NCBI GenBank assembly: GCA_019359515.1
Contig: JAHHHC010000017.1
Coordinates: 1 to 64,000 of the forward strand
From: Desmonostoc vinosum HA7617-LM4
Lineage (GTDB): Bacteria > Cyanobacteriota > Cyanobacteriia > Cyanobacteriales > Nostocaceae
Direction: 5' to 3'
DNA length: 64,000 nt
Below, one piece after another: positions 44,854 to 54,406 of this stretch (positions are counted from its first letter, which is position 1; each line of letters begins with the position of its first letter). The position numbers and the translations under genes were made by a program. The notes below the pieces were generated by a model. It saw only the letters and a list, made by a program, of their open reading frames with translations, made no database searches and was not told the origin of the DNA.

Positions 44854-46110
44854 TCACACTATCTCATATTTGGCTAATTCTGGGGTACGCCCTTTCAACC
44901 CAATCATCAGTTTGAGCATAAATACTTTTAAGATGGGTACTCGCTGCATCAACCATAAACCCAAGCGACGAACTACTACCACAGGTAAGAAGTTATTAGA
45001 GAATATTCGATCTAGTAAATCGGTGAAACCTAAAATTGTCAGGTTCTCTAGCTGACGCCAACGTTCATAGCGCTTGAGGATTTGCATGTTGCCGATATCT
45101 TCGCCTGCTGCGTGCGCTGCTTGTAGTACCTGTGCCAAAGCTGCTGCATCACGAATACCCAAATTTAAGCCTTGTCCACCGACGGGATGACAATTGTGTG
45201 CCGCATCGCCAACCAATGCCAATCGGGAAAGTACATAGCGATCGCTTTGCATGAGTTGCACTTGAAAAATAAAGCGATCGCCTAGTAGTTCTAACTTACC
45301 CATATGATCGCCATAGCGACGGCTTAATTCCGCCAAAAATTGCTCATCATTTAAAGCACACAAAGCTTGTGCTTCTGCGTGGGGGGCTGTCCACACGATG
45401 CGGCAACGGTTCCCAGGTAAAGGTAAAATCGCAAACGGGCCGCTAGACCAAAATCTTTCGTAAGCTGTGTTGTTGTGGGGTTTTTCTGGTTTGACAAAGG
45501 CGACAATGCAAGATTGCCAATACTTCCAGCCGTGGGTTTTAATACCAGCTGCTTGGCGAATCGGCGATCGCGCCCCATCTGCGGCTACAAGTAATCTACT
45601 CCGAACTGTCCGCAGTTGCTCAGCAACTTTAATATCTATTGCTACTATGTCCTGTTGGTATTGCGTACTCACCACTTCAGCCGGACAGAGGTAAGTGACA
45701 TTGGGGCAATTTTGGACAAATTCCTGCAAAGGCTGCAATAGCGCTTGGTGTTCAGCCACATAACCCAACTCTGGTTTACCGATATCAGCCGTGTCGAACT
45801 CCACCACATCGGGATAATCGGCATCAGAAAGACGCACACGGCAATATTTGGTGATTTGAGGTAACATTTTATCCCAAATGCCAATTCCTTGATAAATCAG
45901 TGCCGAAAGCATGTGAACGGCGTAAGCTTGTCCCTTAGCGACTGCGGTGGAGGTGACTTTGGCTTCGATGAGTAACACACTCAAGCCTGAATCTTTTAAA
46001 GCCGAGGCTAGGGTTAAGCCAATAATCCCGCCACCGACAATTACCAAATCATAATCGTATCCCAGTGTACGGGGAGGGGTAGGAGTTTGATTAAGCTCTG
46101 CTAGCGCCAT
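44854..46110 (-). CDS. UbiH/VisC-type FAD-dependent hydroxylase
   Basis: 418 residues. The FAD-binding GGGIIG motif follows the first strand (YDLVIVGGGIIGLTLA, about 20-35), with GDAAHNCHPVGGQGLNLG near 310-327, the second FAD motif of the aromatic monooxygenase family. Members hydroxylate aromatic rings in quinone synthesis; in cyanobacteria a role in plastoquinone or related quinone formation is assumed. A C-terminal helix-rich part ends KGRTPELAKYEIV. It is flanked by inverted copies of a repeat. Confidence 0.88.
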   Translation of the reverse strand: MALAELNQTPTPPRTLGYDYDLVIVGGGIIGLTLASALKDSGLSVLLIEAKVTSTAVAKGQAYAVHMLSALIYQGIGIWDKMLPQITKYCRVRLSDADYPDVVEFDTADIGKPELGYVAEHQALLQPLQEFVQNCPNVTYLCPAEVVSTQYQQDIVAIDIKVAEQLRTVRSRLLVAADGARSPIRQAAGIKTHGWKYWQSCIVAFVKPEKPHNNTAYERFWSSGPFAILPLPGNRCRIVWTAPHAEAQALCALNDEQFLAELSRRYGDHMGKLELLGDRFIFQVQLMQSDRYVLSRLALVGDAAHNCHPVGGQGLNLGIRDAAALAQVLQAAHAAGEDIGNMQILKRYERWRQLENLTILGFTDLLDRIFSNNFLPVVVVRRLGLWLMQRVPILKVFMLKLMIGLKGRTPELAKYEIV

Positions 46111-46185
46111 TGTTAAGATAAGTTACAAACCTTAATTAATATTCTTACGCGATCGCGCCTGTTTGAGCAAGAAAGCTCATTAAAT

Positions 46186-46239
46186 AATTCGTAATTCGTA
46201 ATGACGCTCGTACCTCGCTACCGCTGCGCTAACGTAATT
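46186..46239. repeat. Inverted repeat copy right of the FAD hydroxylase gene
   Basis: The reverse complement reads AATTACGTTAGCGCAGCGGTAGCGAGG... ending ACGAATTACGAATT, matching the two ends of the complex repeat at 44590-44820. Confidence 0.85.
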
Positions 46240-46263
46240 CACATCAGACGTAATGCGGTTTTG

Positions 46264-48246
46264 CTAAAGTAAGTCAGTGATGGAAAATAGCCGTTGGCGG
46301 TCTAGTTCCTGAAGCCGCAATTTTTCGGTGTAGAATGCTTGATAATATGATTGCCATCGTTCTGGTTCTGCTTGCGGATCCGTTTGCTGCCATAGTTCTA
46401 AGAAATAGCGATAGCGCTTTTCTCTGAATACTCTTTCGATACAAGCGATCGCAGCTTGAATTACTTGCGGAGTACGCAATATTTCTTTTTTGCTGTTCTC
46501 ATTCAGATGAAATAAATGAGAGATTAATCCTATTTCTTCAGATAATTCTAGGTACTGATTTTGCAAACTTGAGATTAAATCTAGTTGCTCTCCTGTTAAC
46601 TCTAAAATCTGTCGCCACAAAAGTCGATGGTGAGAAAGGCTAAATTCTAAATCTCGCTGTCCTAAAGCTTCAATAATAGTTTGACGTTGTTCGGGGCAAT
46701 GCAGGTAAATTTGCAGCAATAAAGCCTCTGCTAGTTCTAAAAGACTGCGGGCTTGCTCTGAAGGAAGTCGAAGGGAAGTGGGGGGGGATTGAGAATTTCT
46801 GGTGCTTCCCCACTGTTTACTTGCTGGTAAAGGCTGAGAGTAGGTAGCCGCAGCTGGAGCAATTTGAGTTAAGAGGTTTTCTACTCGTAACGGTATCAGT
46901 CTGCTATCTCCTAAGCTGAGTATTTCTGCACAGTGGGAAACGTAATAGTTACGCGTATCACTATTGGCTATATTTTTCAGTAATTTTACTATTTGTTGAG
47001 TTACTTGCTGAAAATCAGTAGCCTGTTTTAAGTCACGGTCTTTGATAATTTGGTCAATCTGCCAATTGAGCCAAAGTGGAGCATTTGCTAACAGTTCCTG
47101 ATAGTCTTCTGGGGTTCGCTCACGCAAGTATTCATCGGCATCTTTACCATTGGGCAAATTGAGAATTTTGAGTTGGACTTCGCCTTTATATGCTAAATCT
47201 GCAATTTCACCGATCGCTCTTTCAGCGGCGTTTGTCCCTGCTTTATCAGCATCAAAGTTGAGAACTAACTGCTTGGAGTCGGTATAACGTAATACTTGTC
47301 TAACTTGTTCTAAGCTGAGGGCAGTACCAAGAGAAGCGACGGCATTGTTGATACCCACAGCATGGAGGGCGATCGCATCAAAATATCCCTCCACTACTAC
47401 AGCTTGATCGAGTTGCGAAATCCCAGTTTTGGCTTGATCGAGGGCAAATAGTGTTTTACCTTTACTAAAAAGTTCTGTTTCTGGTGAATTGAGATATTTG
47501 GGTTGTTGAGACACTGTGTTGCGGGGGTTCCCAGAATTGTAACAAGTGTCGTCATTGGTAAGAGTTCTGCCACCGAAGCCAATCACCCGTCCTTGGACAT
47601 CGCGAATGGGAATCATCAAGCGATCGCGAAACACATCATAATAACTGCCCCCTTCCTTGCGCGGTTTAATCAATCCCGCTTTTTCTACTACCTGCACCGG
47701 ATAGTGCTTATCTAGCACTAGATAGCGATAGAGGGTTTCCCAACCTGCGGGTGCATAACCTAAACCAAACTGCTGAATTGTTTCTTCTTTGAGTTGGCGA
47801 TTAGCTCGCAAATATTGAATTGCATTTTGCCCTTGTGATTGTCTGAGGGCGTGTTGATAAAACTGTGCTGCGGAAGCGAGAACTTCGTATAACTGCTCAC
47901 GCAAAGACAACTGACGCTGTAATTCTTGTTTTTGTTCAGGTTCTAAGGTTTGCACAGGCACTTGATAACGCCGTGCTAAATCTAGCACCACTTCAGTAAA
48001 AGAGTGTTTACCCAAATCCATTAAAAACTTAATGGCATTGCCTCCAGCTTGACAGCCGAAGCAAAAATACATTTGCTTACTTTGGCTGACTGTAAAGCTA
48101 GGTGTTTTTTCATCATGGAAGGGACATAAACCAACAAAATCTTTGCCTCGTTTGCGTAAAACTACGTATTCTGAGACGACATCTACAATGTCAGCTCGTA
48201 GTTTAATCTCCTCAATTGTGTCTGGGTGCAAGCGGGGGATTTGCAT
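46264..48246 (-). CDS. dnaG: DNA primase DnaG
   Basis: 660 residues. The CHC2 zinc motif is C41, H44, C62 and C65 (CPFHDEKTPSF ... YFCFGC). The TOPRIM core follows (VVVEGYFDAIALH, LNFDADKAG), then a C-terminal helicase-interacting part. DnaG makes RNA primers for replication. Length fits cyanobacterial primases. No rpoD or rpsU next to it. Confidence 0.97.
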   Translation of the reverse strand: MQIPRLHPDTIEEIKLRADIVDVVSEYVVLRKRGKDFVGLCPFHDEKTPSFTVSQSKQMYFCFGCQAGGNAIKFLMDLGKHSFTEVVLDLARRYQVPVQTLEPEQKQELQRQLSLREQLYEVLASAAQFYQHALRQSQGQNAIQYLRANRQLKEETIQQFGLGYAPAGWETLYRYLVLDKHYPVQVVEKAGLIKPRKEGGSYYDVFRDRLMIPIRDVQGRVIGFGGRTLTNDDTCYNSGNPRNTVSQQPKYLNSPETELFSKGKTLFALDQAKTGISQLDQAVVVEGYFDAIALHAVGINNAVASLGTALSLEQVRQVLRYTDSKQLVLNFDADKAGTNAAERAIGEIADLAYKGEVQLKILNLPNGKDADEYLRERTPEDYQELLANAPLWLNWQIDQIIKDRDLKQATDFQQVTQQIVKLLKNIANSDTRNYYVSHCAEILSLGDSRLIPLRVENLLTQIAPAAATYSQPLPASKQWGSTRNSQSPPTSLRLPSEQARSLLELAEALLLQIYLHCPEQRQTIIEALGQRDLEFSLSHHRLLWRQILELTGEQLDLISSLQNQYLELSEEIGLISHLFHLNENSKKEILRTPQVIQAAIACIERVFREKRYRYFLELWQQTDPQAEPERWQSYYQAFYTEKLRLQELDRQRLFSITDLL

Positions 48247-48337
48247 GGTATTGGGGACTGGGGAACAGGGGAACAGGAGAATAATTTAGTTGGCTTCCTC
48301 ACTTAATTTTAGACCGCCAAATTTACTATTCACTGAG

Positions 48338-48901
48338 CTAACTACCCATTTTTAACCAACCAAAAACTTGTTCGGCAGTTAGTGCAAGTTCAATTTCTGG
48401 TAACACAGGTAAAGGGTCTTTCCCCTGTAGCAGCAATTGCTGCTGCTCTGGTAGAAAGACCAAGATACTGAGGTCATCAGGGTCAAGAAACCATCCCAGG
48501 CGGCTACCATACTTAAGACAGTGCAGAATATTGCCAATCACTTTATTAGGTTTTTGTTCTGGCGAGAGAATCTCGATTGTCCAATCTGGTGAGAGTTCAA
48601 AGTTATCTAGAACTTCATCATTGCTCGTAAGTGATATACGCTTCCACTGAAATACAGCCACGTCGGGTACGATTGAACGTTCCCCAAAGGTACAACGTAA
48701 TTCAGGGAACGCATAAGCAATCTTTTTTTCTTCTGCAACATAATTGATCGCAGCACAAAGTTTACCTTGCAGGCGGCTGTGTCTCCCTTTTGGTATTGGC
48801 TTTTGAATAATCTCACCGTTGATGTATTCGCTTGCAGGCTTGGTTTCTGGGAGCTTAAGAAATTCTTCTAGGCTGAGGGGTTGGGTAATTGTGGTACTCA
48901 T
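48338..48901 (-). CDS. Uma2-family PD-(D/E)XK nuclease-like protein
   Basis: 187 residues from ATG 48901. A longer frame to 49108 is less likely because MSTTITQPLSLEEFLKLPE is the usual Uma2 start. SEYINGEIIQKPIPKGRHS, RSIVPDVAVFQW and DWTIEILSPEQ carry the acidic residues of the restriction-endonuclease-like fold. Uma2 proteins are very numerous in cyanobacteria and of unknown role. Divergent from the amidase homolog. Confidence 0.85.
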   Translation of the reverse strand: MSTTITQPLSLEEFLKLPETKPASEYINGEIIQKPIPKGRHSRLQGKLCAAINYVAEEKKIAYAFPELRCTFGERSIVPDVAVFQWKRISLTSNDEVLDNFELSPDWTIEILSPEQKPNKVIGNILHCLKYGSRLGWFLDPDDLSILVFLPEQQQLLLQGKDPLPVLPEIELALTAEQVFGWLKMGS

Positions 48902-49109
48902 GGCTCCAAAATCCTGCGTGACGCGATGTTTTGGGGAAGGGTTGTCTTTTTTCCCTGATTTTTGCAACAAGTTTATTGGTCTTGAACTTTGGAGAAATAA
49001 CAAAGGACAAAGGACAAAAGACTTCTGATGGCTATTATATTCTTGTTGCTCGACTAAAAATGATTCATAGATTTGCTGACGCTTGATTTTATCAGAGGAA
49101 ATATTCAAG

Positions 49110-50462
49110 ATGGGACGTGTTTTTATTTCAGCAGCTCATGGAGGCAAAGAAGCGGGAGGGATTGATCCAGGTGCGATCGCAGGTGGGACAACGGAAGCGA
49201 GGGAAATGATTCTGCTGCGGGATTTGATTGTTACGGAATTGCGATCGCGGAGTTTTGAAGTTTTAGCGGTTCCTGATGATTTAAGTGCTGCCCAAACTAT
49301 TGCCTGGATTAATTCTCGTAGCCGTCGTGGTGATGTGGCTTTAGAAATTCAAGCTGATGCGGCAAATAATCCTTCCGTGCGTGGGGCTAGTGTCTTTTAT
49401 ATTGCCAGTAATAATGAGCGTAAAAGCAATGCTGAATTGTTACTAGTAGGACTTTTGCGCCGCGTACCCCAATTACCAAATCGTGGAGTCAAGCCAGATA
49501 CAGATAGTGGCTTGGGCCGTTTAGCATTCTGTCGCCAGACAACACTACCTTCTTTATTGATGCAGGTAGGCTTTCTTAGCAGTCCAGAGGATCGTTCTTT
49601 GCTGCAAAATCGTCGCCGCGATTTTGCGTTGGGAATTGCTGATGGGCTAGCATCTTGGAGTCGTGTAATTGACCCCAGTCCTGGAAATACTAATGAACCA
49701 ACCTATCAACCAATCAACATTAATATTAATGGACAAAAGTACTCAGAACAAGGAATTTTAATCAACGGTAACGCTTATATTCCGATTGATTTAGTAGATC
49801 GGTTGCGGATTGACCTCTCGAAAATAGCTAATATCCGCAGAATTACTTATCGCAAAGTAGTATATGTTAAAGCCGTGGAACTGCGTGATTTTAACGTTGC
49901 AGTCGGTTGGGACGCAGCCACTCGCACAGTTAGCTTGCGATCAAATTTAGTAGTTTGTCCTGGTCAATTTGACCGATTAATGTCAAACGGCACTACATCA
50001 GAAGTGCAAATGCAACTATTTCTGCGAAACAACAACGAAAATGCTTTGGTAAAATTTCCTGATATCCCCAAACTCTATCGAGAAGAAGCCACTACAGAAG
50101 GTGTAAACTATGACATTGCCTTTTGCCAAATGTGTTTAGAAACAGGATTTTTGCGCTTTGGTGGTGATATCAAACCTGAGCAAAATAACTTTGCGGGTTT
50201 AGGCGCGATTGGTGGTGGTGCCCAGGCTGCTTCTTTTGAGAGTGCCAGAATTGGCGTGAGAGCGCACATTCAACATTTAAAAGCTTACGCTAGTCTAGAA
50301 CCATTAGTAAATGAGGTTGTAGACCCACGGTTTCGCTTTGTGACACGTGGTATTGCCCCATTAGTAGAACAACTAGCAGGACGCTGGGCAGCTGATTTAG
50401 ACTATGGTACCAAGATTACAGCGATGCTCAAACGGTTGTATGAATCAGCAGGAATGCTGTGA
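49110..50462 (+). CDS. Amidase_3-fold protein with altered active site plus glucosaminidase-like domain
   Basis: 450 residues from ATG 49110 (an upstream TTG at 49083 is possible). Residues 1-190 have the N-acetylmuramoyl-L-alanine amidase fold. Zn ligands H10 (AAHGGKEAGG) and E29 are kept, but the third ligand in the SIHAN motif is Q81 (LEIQADAA) and the catalytic Glu of LVELGFLS is Q152 (LMQVGFLSS). A stalk-type domain (about 205-285, with WDAATRTVSL) follows, then a glucosaminidase-like region (about 320-440, CLETGFLRFGG, NNFAGLGAIGG). No signal peptide is seen. The amidase half is probably inactive; the glucosaminidase may cut peptidoglycan. Confidence 0.8.
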   Translation: MGRVFISAAHGGKEAGGIDPGAIAGGTTEAREMILLRDLIVTELRSRSFEVLAVPDDLSAAQTIAWINSRSRRGDVALEIQADAANNPSVRGASVFYIASNNERKSNAELLLVGLLRRVPQLPNRGVKPDTDSGLGRLAFCRQTTLPSLLMQVGFLSSPEDRSLLQNRRRDFALGIADGLASWSRVIDPSPGNTNEPTYQPINININGQKYSEQGILINGNAYIPIDLVDRLRIDLSKIANIRRITYRKVVYVKAVELRDFNVAVGWDAATRTVSLRSNLVVCPGQFDRLMSNGTTSEVQMQLFLRNNNENALVKFPDIPKLYREEATTEGVNYDIAFCQMCLETGFLRFGGDIKPEQNNFAGLGAIGGGAQAASFESARIGVRAHIQHLKAYASLEPLVNEVVDPRFRFVTRGIAPLVEQLAGRWAADLDYGTKITAMLKRLYESAGML

Positions 50463-50593
50463 GTGAGGGAATGGGGACGCCGAGAAATTTTCTCCCTCAT
50501 CTCCCTCATCTCCCTCATTCCCCACTCCAACCCAGAAGCATAAAATAAGCTAAAATTCAAGCAGAGTAAGCATTTCCCGCTGGAAAACGCCCC

Positions 50594-51334
50594 ATGCTTG
50601 AAACATTGCAAACCCGATTCTACGAACTAGAACAATTCGCCAACACCCTTGTCTCTAACCAGCTGACTCACCTCAGTTTGCTGAGTGTTCTGATAATTTT
50701 TGTCGCTGGCTTGCTAACCAGCCTCACGCCTTGTATGCTCTCTATGCTACCAATTACCATTGGTTACATCGGTGGTTATGAAGCAAAAAGCCGTCTACAA
50801 GCAGCTGCACAATCTACTTGGTTTGCTTTGGGATTAGCAACCACATTGGCGGCATTGGGAGTAATCGCCGCTTTGGTTGGCAAAGTCTACGGTCAGATAG
50901 GTATCGGTTTACCAATCATCGTCAGTATCATCGCCATTCTCATGGGGTTGAATTTACTCGAAGCTTTACCGCTGCAATTTCCATCTTTTGGCGATACTAA
51001 TTGGATTTCGCAAGATTTACCGCCGGGTGTACGTTCTTACGCGATTGGATTAACTTTTGGTCTGGTTGCATCTCCTTGTAGCACCCCTGTCTTAGCCAGC
51101 ATATTGGGTTGGGTTGCTAGCACGCAAGATTTAGTTTTAGGTGCTGCTTTACTACTTTCCTACACAGCAGGTTATGTAGCACCGTTAATTTTGGCTGGCA
51201 CTTTTACCGCAGCAATTAAAAAGTTGTTAGAGGTACGGCGTTGGTCTGGTTGGATTAATCCAGTCAGCGGTGCGTTGTTGGTAGGATTTGGTGTAATTTC
51301 CTTAGTTTCGCGGTTTCCCTTTGGCAACTTTTAA
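50594..51334 (+). CDS. ccdA: Cytochrome c biogenesis protein CcdA
   Basis: 246 residues, six membrane segments. The two redox cysteines sit in SLTPCMLSMLPI and ASPCSTPVLASIL, the DsbD/CcdA hallmark. It passes electrons across the membrane to keep apocytochrome c thiols reduced. The ccs1 gene starts four bases after its stop, so both are one operon for system II cytochrome c maturation, which serves PsbV and PetJ encoded upstream. Confidence 0.93.
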   Translation: MLETLQTRFYELEQFANTLVSNQLTHLSLLSVLIIFVAGLLTSLTPCMLSMLPITIGYIGGYEAKSRLQAAAQSTWFALGLATTLAALGVIAALVGKVYGQIGIGLPIIVSIIAILMGLNLLEALPLQFPSFGDTNWISQDLPPGVRSYAIGLTFGLVASPCSTPVLASILGWVASTQDLVLGAALLLSYTAGYVAPLILAGTFTAAIKKLLEVRRWSGWINPVSGALLVGFGVISLVSRFPFGNF

Positions 51335-51337
51335 ACA

Positions 51338-52729
51338 ATGACTTTAGAAAATTCCGCATCCCCAAAATCAAGTTGGTGGTCAATCGTTGGTAAGTATTTT
51401 AAGCAGGACTTCTTACCTATATTGACAGATTTACGCTTGGCGATCGCCTTACTGCTGATCATCGCACTTTTCAGCGTTAGCGGTACTGTAATTGAGCAAG
51501 GTCAATCACCCGCATTCTACCAAGCCAACTACCCAGAACATCCCGCATTGTTTGGTTTCTTGAGTTGGAAGGTAATTCAAGTAGTCGGCTTAGACCATGT
51601 GTATCGTACTTGGTGGTTTTTATCGTTACTAATTTTATTCGGCACAAGCTTAACAGCTTGTACATTTACCCGCCAATTACCAGCCTTAAAAACTGCCCGT
51701 CGTTGGAAATATTACGAAGAACCGCGACAATTTCAAAAGTTAGCTTTGAGTGCAGAACTAGATACAGGTTCTCTCGATTCTCTAGGCGAAATATTACGAA
51801 AACATCGCTATAAACTTTTTCAAGAAAAAGACAATATTCTCTATGCGCGAAAAGGAATAGTTGGACGCATCGGGCCGATTATTGTGCATATAGGCATTGT
51901 ATCGATATTGCTGGGCGGAATTTGGGGTGCAATGACAGGATTTATGGCCCAAGAAATGGTTCCTAGTGGCGACACGTTTCAGGTGAAAAATATTATTGAT
52001 GCTGGGCCTTTTGCTGCTACCAACGTTACCAAAGATTGGTCTGTGCGAGTTAATCGTTTTTGGATTGATTACACTCCCTCTGGTGGAATTGACCAATTTT
52101 ATTCGGATATGTCTGTCTTAAATAATCAGGGAAAAGAAGTTGACCATAAACAGATTTTTGTCAATCAACCTCTGCGTTATCATGGCGTCACTTTCTATCA
52201 AACTGATTGGGGAATTGCAGCTGTTCGCGTCAAAATTAATAATAGCCCCATTTTTCAGTTACCCATGGCACCTTTGGATACCAAGGGCAAAGGGCGTATT
52301 TGGGGTACATGGATTCCCACTAAACCAGATTTGAGTGCAGGTGTCTCTCTGTTAGCTAGAGACTTGCAAGGGATGGTGTTAATTTATGACTCTACTGGTC
52401 AACTAGTTGATACTGTCCGTGCGGGTATGTCCACTAAGGTCAACGGTGTCACACTAAAAATTTTAGATGTAGTTGGTAGTACTGGCTTACAAATTAAATC
52501 TGATCCAGGGATTCCCATTGTTTATACAGGGTTTGCTGTGCTGATGGCAGGTGTAGTGATGAGTTATTTTTCTCACTCCCAATTTTGGGCATTACAAAAA
52601 GGCGATCGCTTGTATGTTGGTGGCAAAACTAATCGCGCCCAAGTTGCCTTTGAACGCGAGGTTTTAGAGATTTTAGATCAGTTGAGTTTACAGCCAAAGA
52701 TTGAGCAAACAGAAACCATATCAACTTAA
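51338..52729 (+). CDS. ccs1: Cytochrome c biogenesis protein Ccs1/ResB
   Basis: 463 residues. Three membrane segments near the N-terminus ([52 protein letters not shown]), a large lumenal domain, and a final one ([20 protein letters not shown]). With CcsA it forms the haem-handling synthetase of system II; the ccsA gene is not in this window. The stop TAA is the origin of the AACTTAA bases duplicated along with the following Uma2 gene. Confidence 0.93.
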   Translation: MTLENSASPKSSWWSIVGKYFKQDFLPILTDLRLAIALLLIIALFSVSGTVIEQGQSPAFYQANYPEHPALFGFLSWKVIQVVGLDHVYRTWWFLSLLILFGTSLTACTFTRQLPALKTARRWKYYEEPRQFQKLALSAELDTGSLDSLGEILRKHRYKLFQEKDNILYARKGIVGRIGPIIVHIGIVSILLGGIWGAMTGFMAQEMVPSGDTFQVKNIIDAGPFAATNVTKDWSVRVNRFWIDYTPSGGIDQFYSDMSVLNNQGKEVDHKQIFVNQPLRYHGVTFYQTDWGIAAVRVKINNSPIFQLPMAPLDTKGKGRIWGTWIPTKPDLSAGVSLLARDLQGMVLIYDSTGQLVDTVRAGMSTKVNGVTLKILDVVGSTGLQIKSDPGIPIVYTGFAVLMAGVVMSYFSHSQFWALQKGDRLYVGGKTNRAQVAFEREVLEILDQLSLQPKIEQTETIST

Positions 52730-52734
52730 AAAAT

Positions 52735-53376
52735 ATGCTTTTAGAATTACAACAAATTATCGTCAAACCAGGACAACAAATGTTACTGCAAGATATTAAC
52801 TGGCAGCAGCTAGAAAACATCTTAGAAGAATTAGGAGAAAAGCGTGCAGCACGTATTTCTTATAGTGATGGCTGGTTAGAAATTATGGTTCCATTGCCTG
52901 AACATGAAAAAGATAAAGAAATTGCTGGTGAATTAGTCAGAATTCTCTTAGATGAACTCCAGATTGATTTTGAACCTTTCGGTTCAACCACTTTGAAAAA
53001 TGAGCGAACACAACAAGCTGTAGAACCGGATACCTGTTTCTATATTAAAAATCAAGCTGCTGTCATTGGCAAAAAACGCCTAGATTTAAATGTAGAACCA
53101 CCACCAGATTTAGCAATCGAAATTGATATTACTTCCCGCACTAAGTTTGATAACTATCGGATTTTGGGAGTACCTGAGTTATGGCGATATAGTCCAAAAG
53201 GATTGCAAATTAATCTACTACAAGCAGGGAAATATATAGAATCTAATTTTAGTCCCAATTTTCCTAATATCCCAATTATTGAACTAGTGAACGAATACAC
53301 TGAGCAGTGCATGAAAGTTGGCAGAAGTCAAGCAATTAGAGCCTTCAGAAGTTGGGTCAAACAAAATTTACACTAA
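52735..53376 (+). CDS. Uma2-family nuclease-like protein, copy 1
   Basis: 213 residues. PD-(D/E)XK motifs: EPDTCFYIKNQ, LAIEIDITSRTKFDNY. It starts five bases after the ccs1 stop. The next gene is a near-identical copy; this one keeps the natural C-terminus (WVKQNLH). Role unknown, as for the family. Confidence 0.88.
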   Translation: MLLELQQIIVKPGQQMLLQDINWQQLENILEELGEKRAARISYSDGWLEIMVPLPEHEKDKEIAGELVRILLDELQIDFEPFGSTTLKNERTQQAVEPDTCFYIKNQAAVIGKKRLDLNVEPPPDLAIEIDITSRTKFDNYRILGVPELWRYSPKGLQINLLQAGKYIESNFSPNFPNIPIIELVNEYTEQCMKVGRSQAIRAFRSWVKQNLH

Positions 53377-53546
53377 ATGTGATGTGTTTTTCAAGTGATA
53401 TCCAGGTGCGTCAGCAAACAAAAACCCTTAATCACCCAAGAAATTATTCGTACTGACACACCCTACTAACTCTGGCGCAGCGCTTCAGAAAAACGCGTCA
53501 TTGTTCCAATCACACTACTTGTACGCTGGCTCACCTGTTTACTCAT

Positions 53547-54180
53547 AACTTAAAAAATATGCTTTTAGAATTACAACAAATTATCGTCAAACCAGGACAA
53601 CAAATGTTACTGCAAGATATTAACTGGCAGCAGCTAGAAAACATCTTAGAAGAATTAGGAGAAAAGCGTGCAGCACGTATTTCTTATAGTGATGGCTGGT
53701 TAGAGATTATGGTTCCATTGCCTGAACATGAAAAAGATAAAGAATGCATCGGTGATTTAGTAAAAATTCTCTTAGATGAACTCCAAGTTGATTTTGAACC
53801 TTTTGGTTCAACCACTTTGAAAAATGAGCGAACACAACAAGCCGTAGAACCAGACACCTGTTTTTATATTCAAAACCAAGCGGCTGTAATTGGCAAAAAA
53901 CGTCTAGATTTAAATGTAGATCCACCACCTGATTTAGCAATCGAAATTGATATTACTTCCCGCACTAAGTTTGATAACTATCGGATTTTAGGAGTACCTG
54001 AGTTATGGCGATATAGTTCAAAGGGACTGCAAATTAATCTTCTAGAATCAGGTAAATATGTAGAATCTAATTTTAGTCCCAATTTTCCTAATATCCCAAT
54101 TATTGAACTAGTGAACGAATACACTGAGCAGTGCATGAAAGTTGGCAGAAGTCAAGCAATTAGAGCCTTCAAAAGTTGGA
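53547..54180 (+). repeat. Tandem duplicate of 52723-53373
   Basis: The duplicated segment begins with AACTTAAAAAATATG, including the last bases of the ccs1 stop region, and ends with the TTACAC before the stop of copy 1. It is very similar throughout; the most divergent part is codons 60-70. Confidence 0.85.
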
Positions 54181-54230
54181 TTAAACAAAACTTACACAGT
54201 TCCGTGGGTTTCAGTCCCCCGGTTCTATAA
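53559..54230 (+). CDS. Uma2-family nuclease-like protein, copy 2, with C-terminus from a repeat
   Basis: 223 residues, near-identical to copy 1 except in patches (ECIGDLVKILL instead of EIAGELVRILL). After QNLH the stop is missing and translation continues through the dispersed repeat at 54198, adding SSVGFSPPVL. The PD-(D/E)XK residues are kept. Confidence 0.88.
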   Translation: MLLELQQIIVKPGQQMLLQDINWQQLENILEELGEKRAARISYSDGWLEIMVPLPEHEKDKECIGDLVKILLDELQVDFEPFGSTTLKNERTQQAVEPDTCFYIQNQAAVIGKKRLDLNVDPPPDLAIEIDITSRTKFDNYRILGVPELWRYSSKGLQINLLESGKYVESNFSPNFPNIPIIELVNEYTEQCMKVGRSQAIRAFKSWIKQNLHSSVGFSPPVL

Positions 54231-54263
54231 TCGGCAAGTTTTGTGTTGGGGTCTTACAAAGTT
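54198..54263. repeat. Dispersed repeat AGTTCCGTGGGTTTCAGTCC, copy 2
   Basis: 66 bp matching 44422-44490. It starts directly after TTACAC at the end of the second Uma2 gene and replaces its stop codon. Confidence 0.85.
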
Positions 54264-54406
54264 CAGAAGACGCTGCGCGAACATGATCGACTGTGCAATT
54301 TATGTGCAATGCAGACATTTTTTAGCTTATAATTACGCCACACCCACAGCTACCGATGGGAAAATTACTAAGGCTGTTTATTAAAAATTGTCACAGATAG
54401 ATTTGT

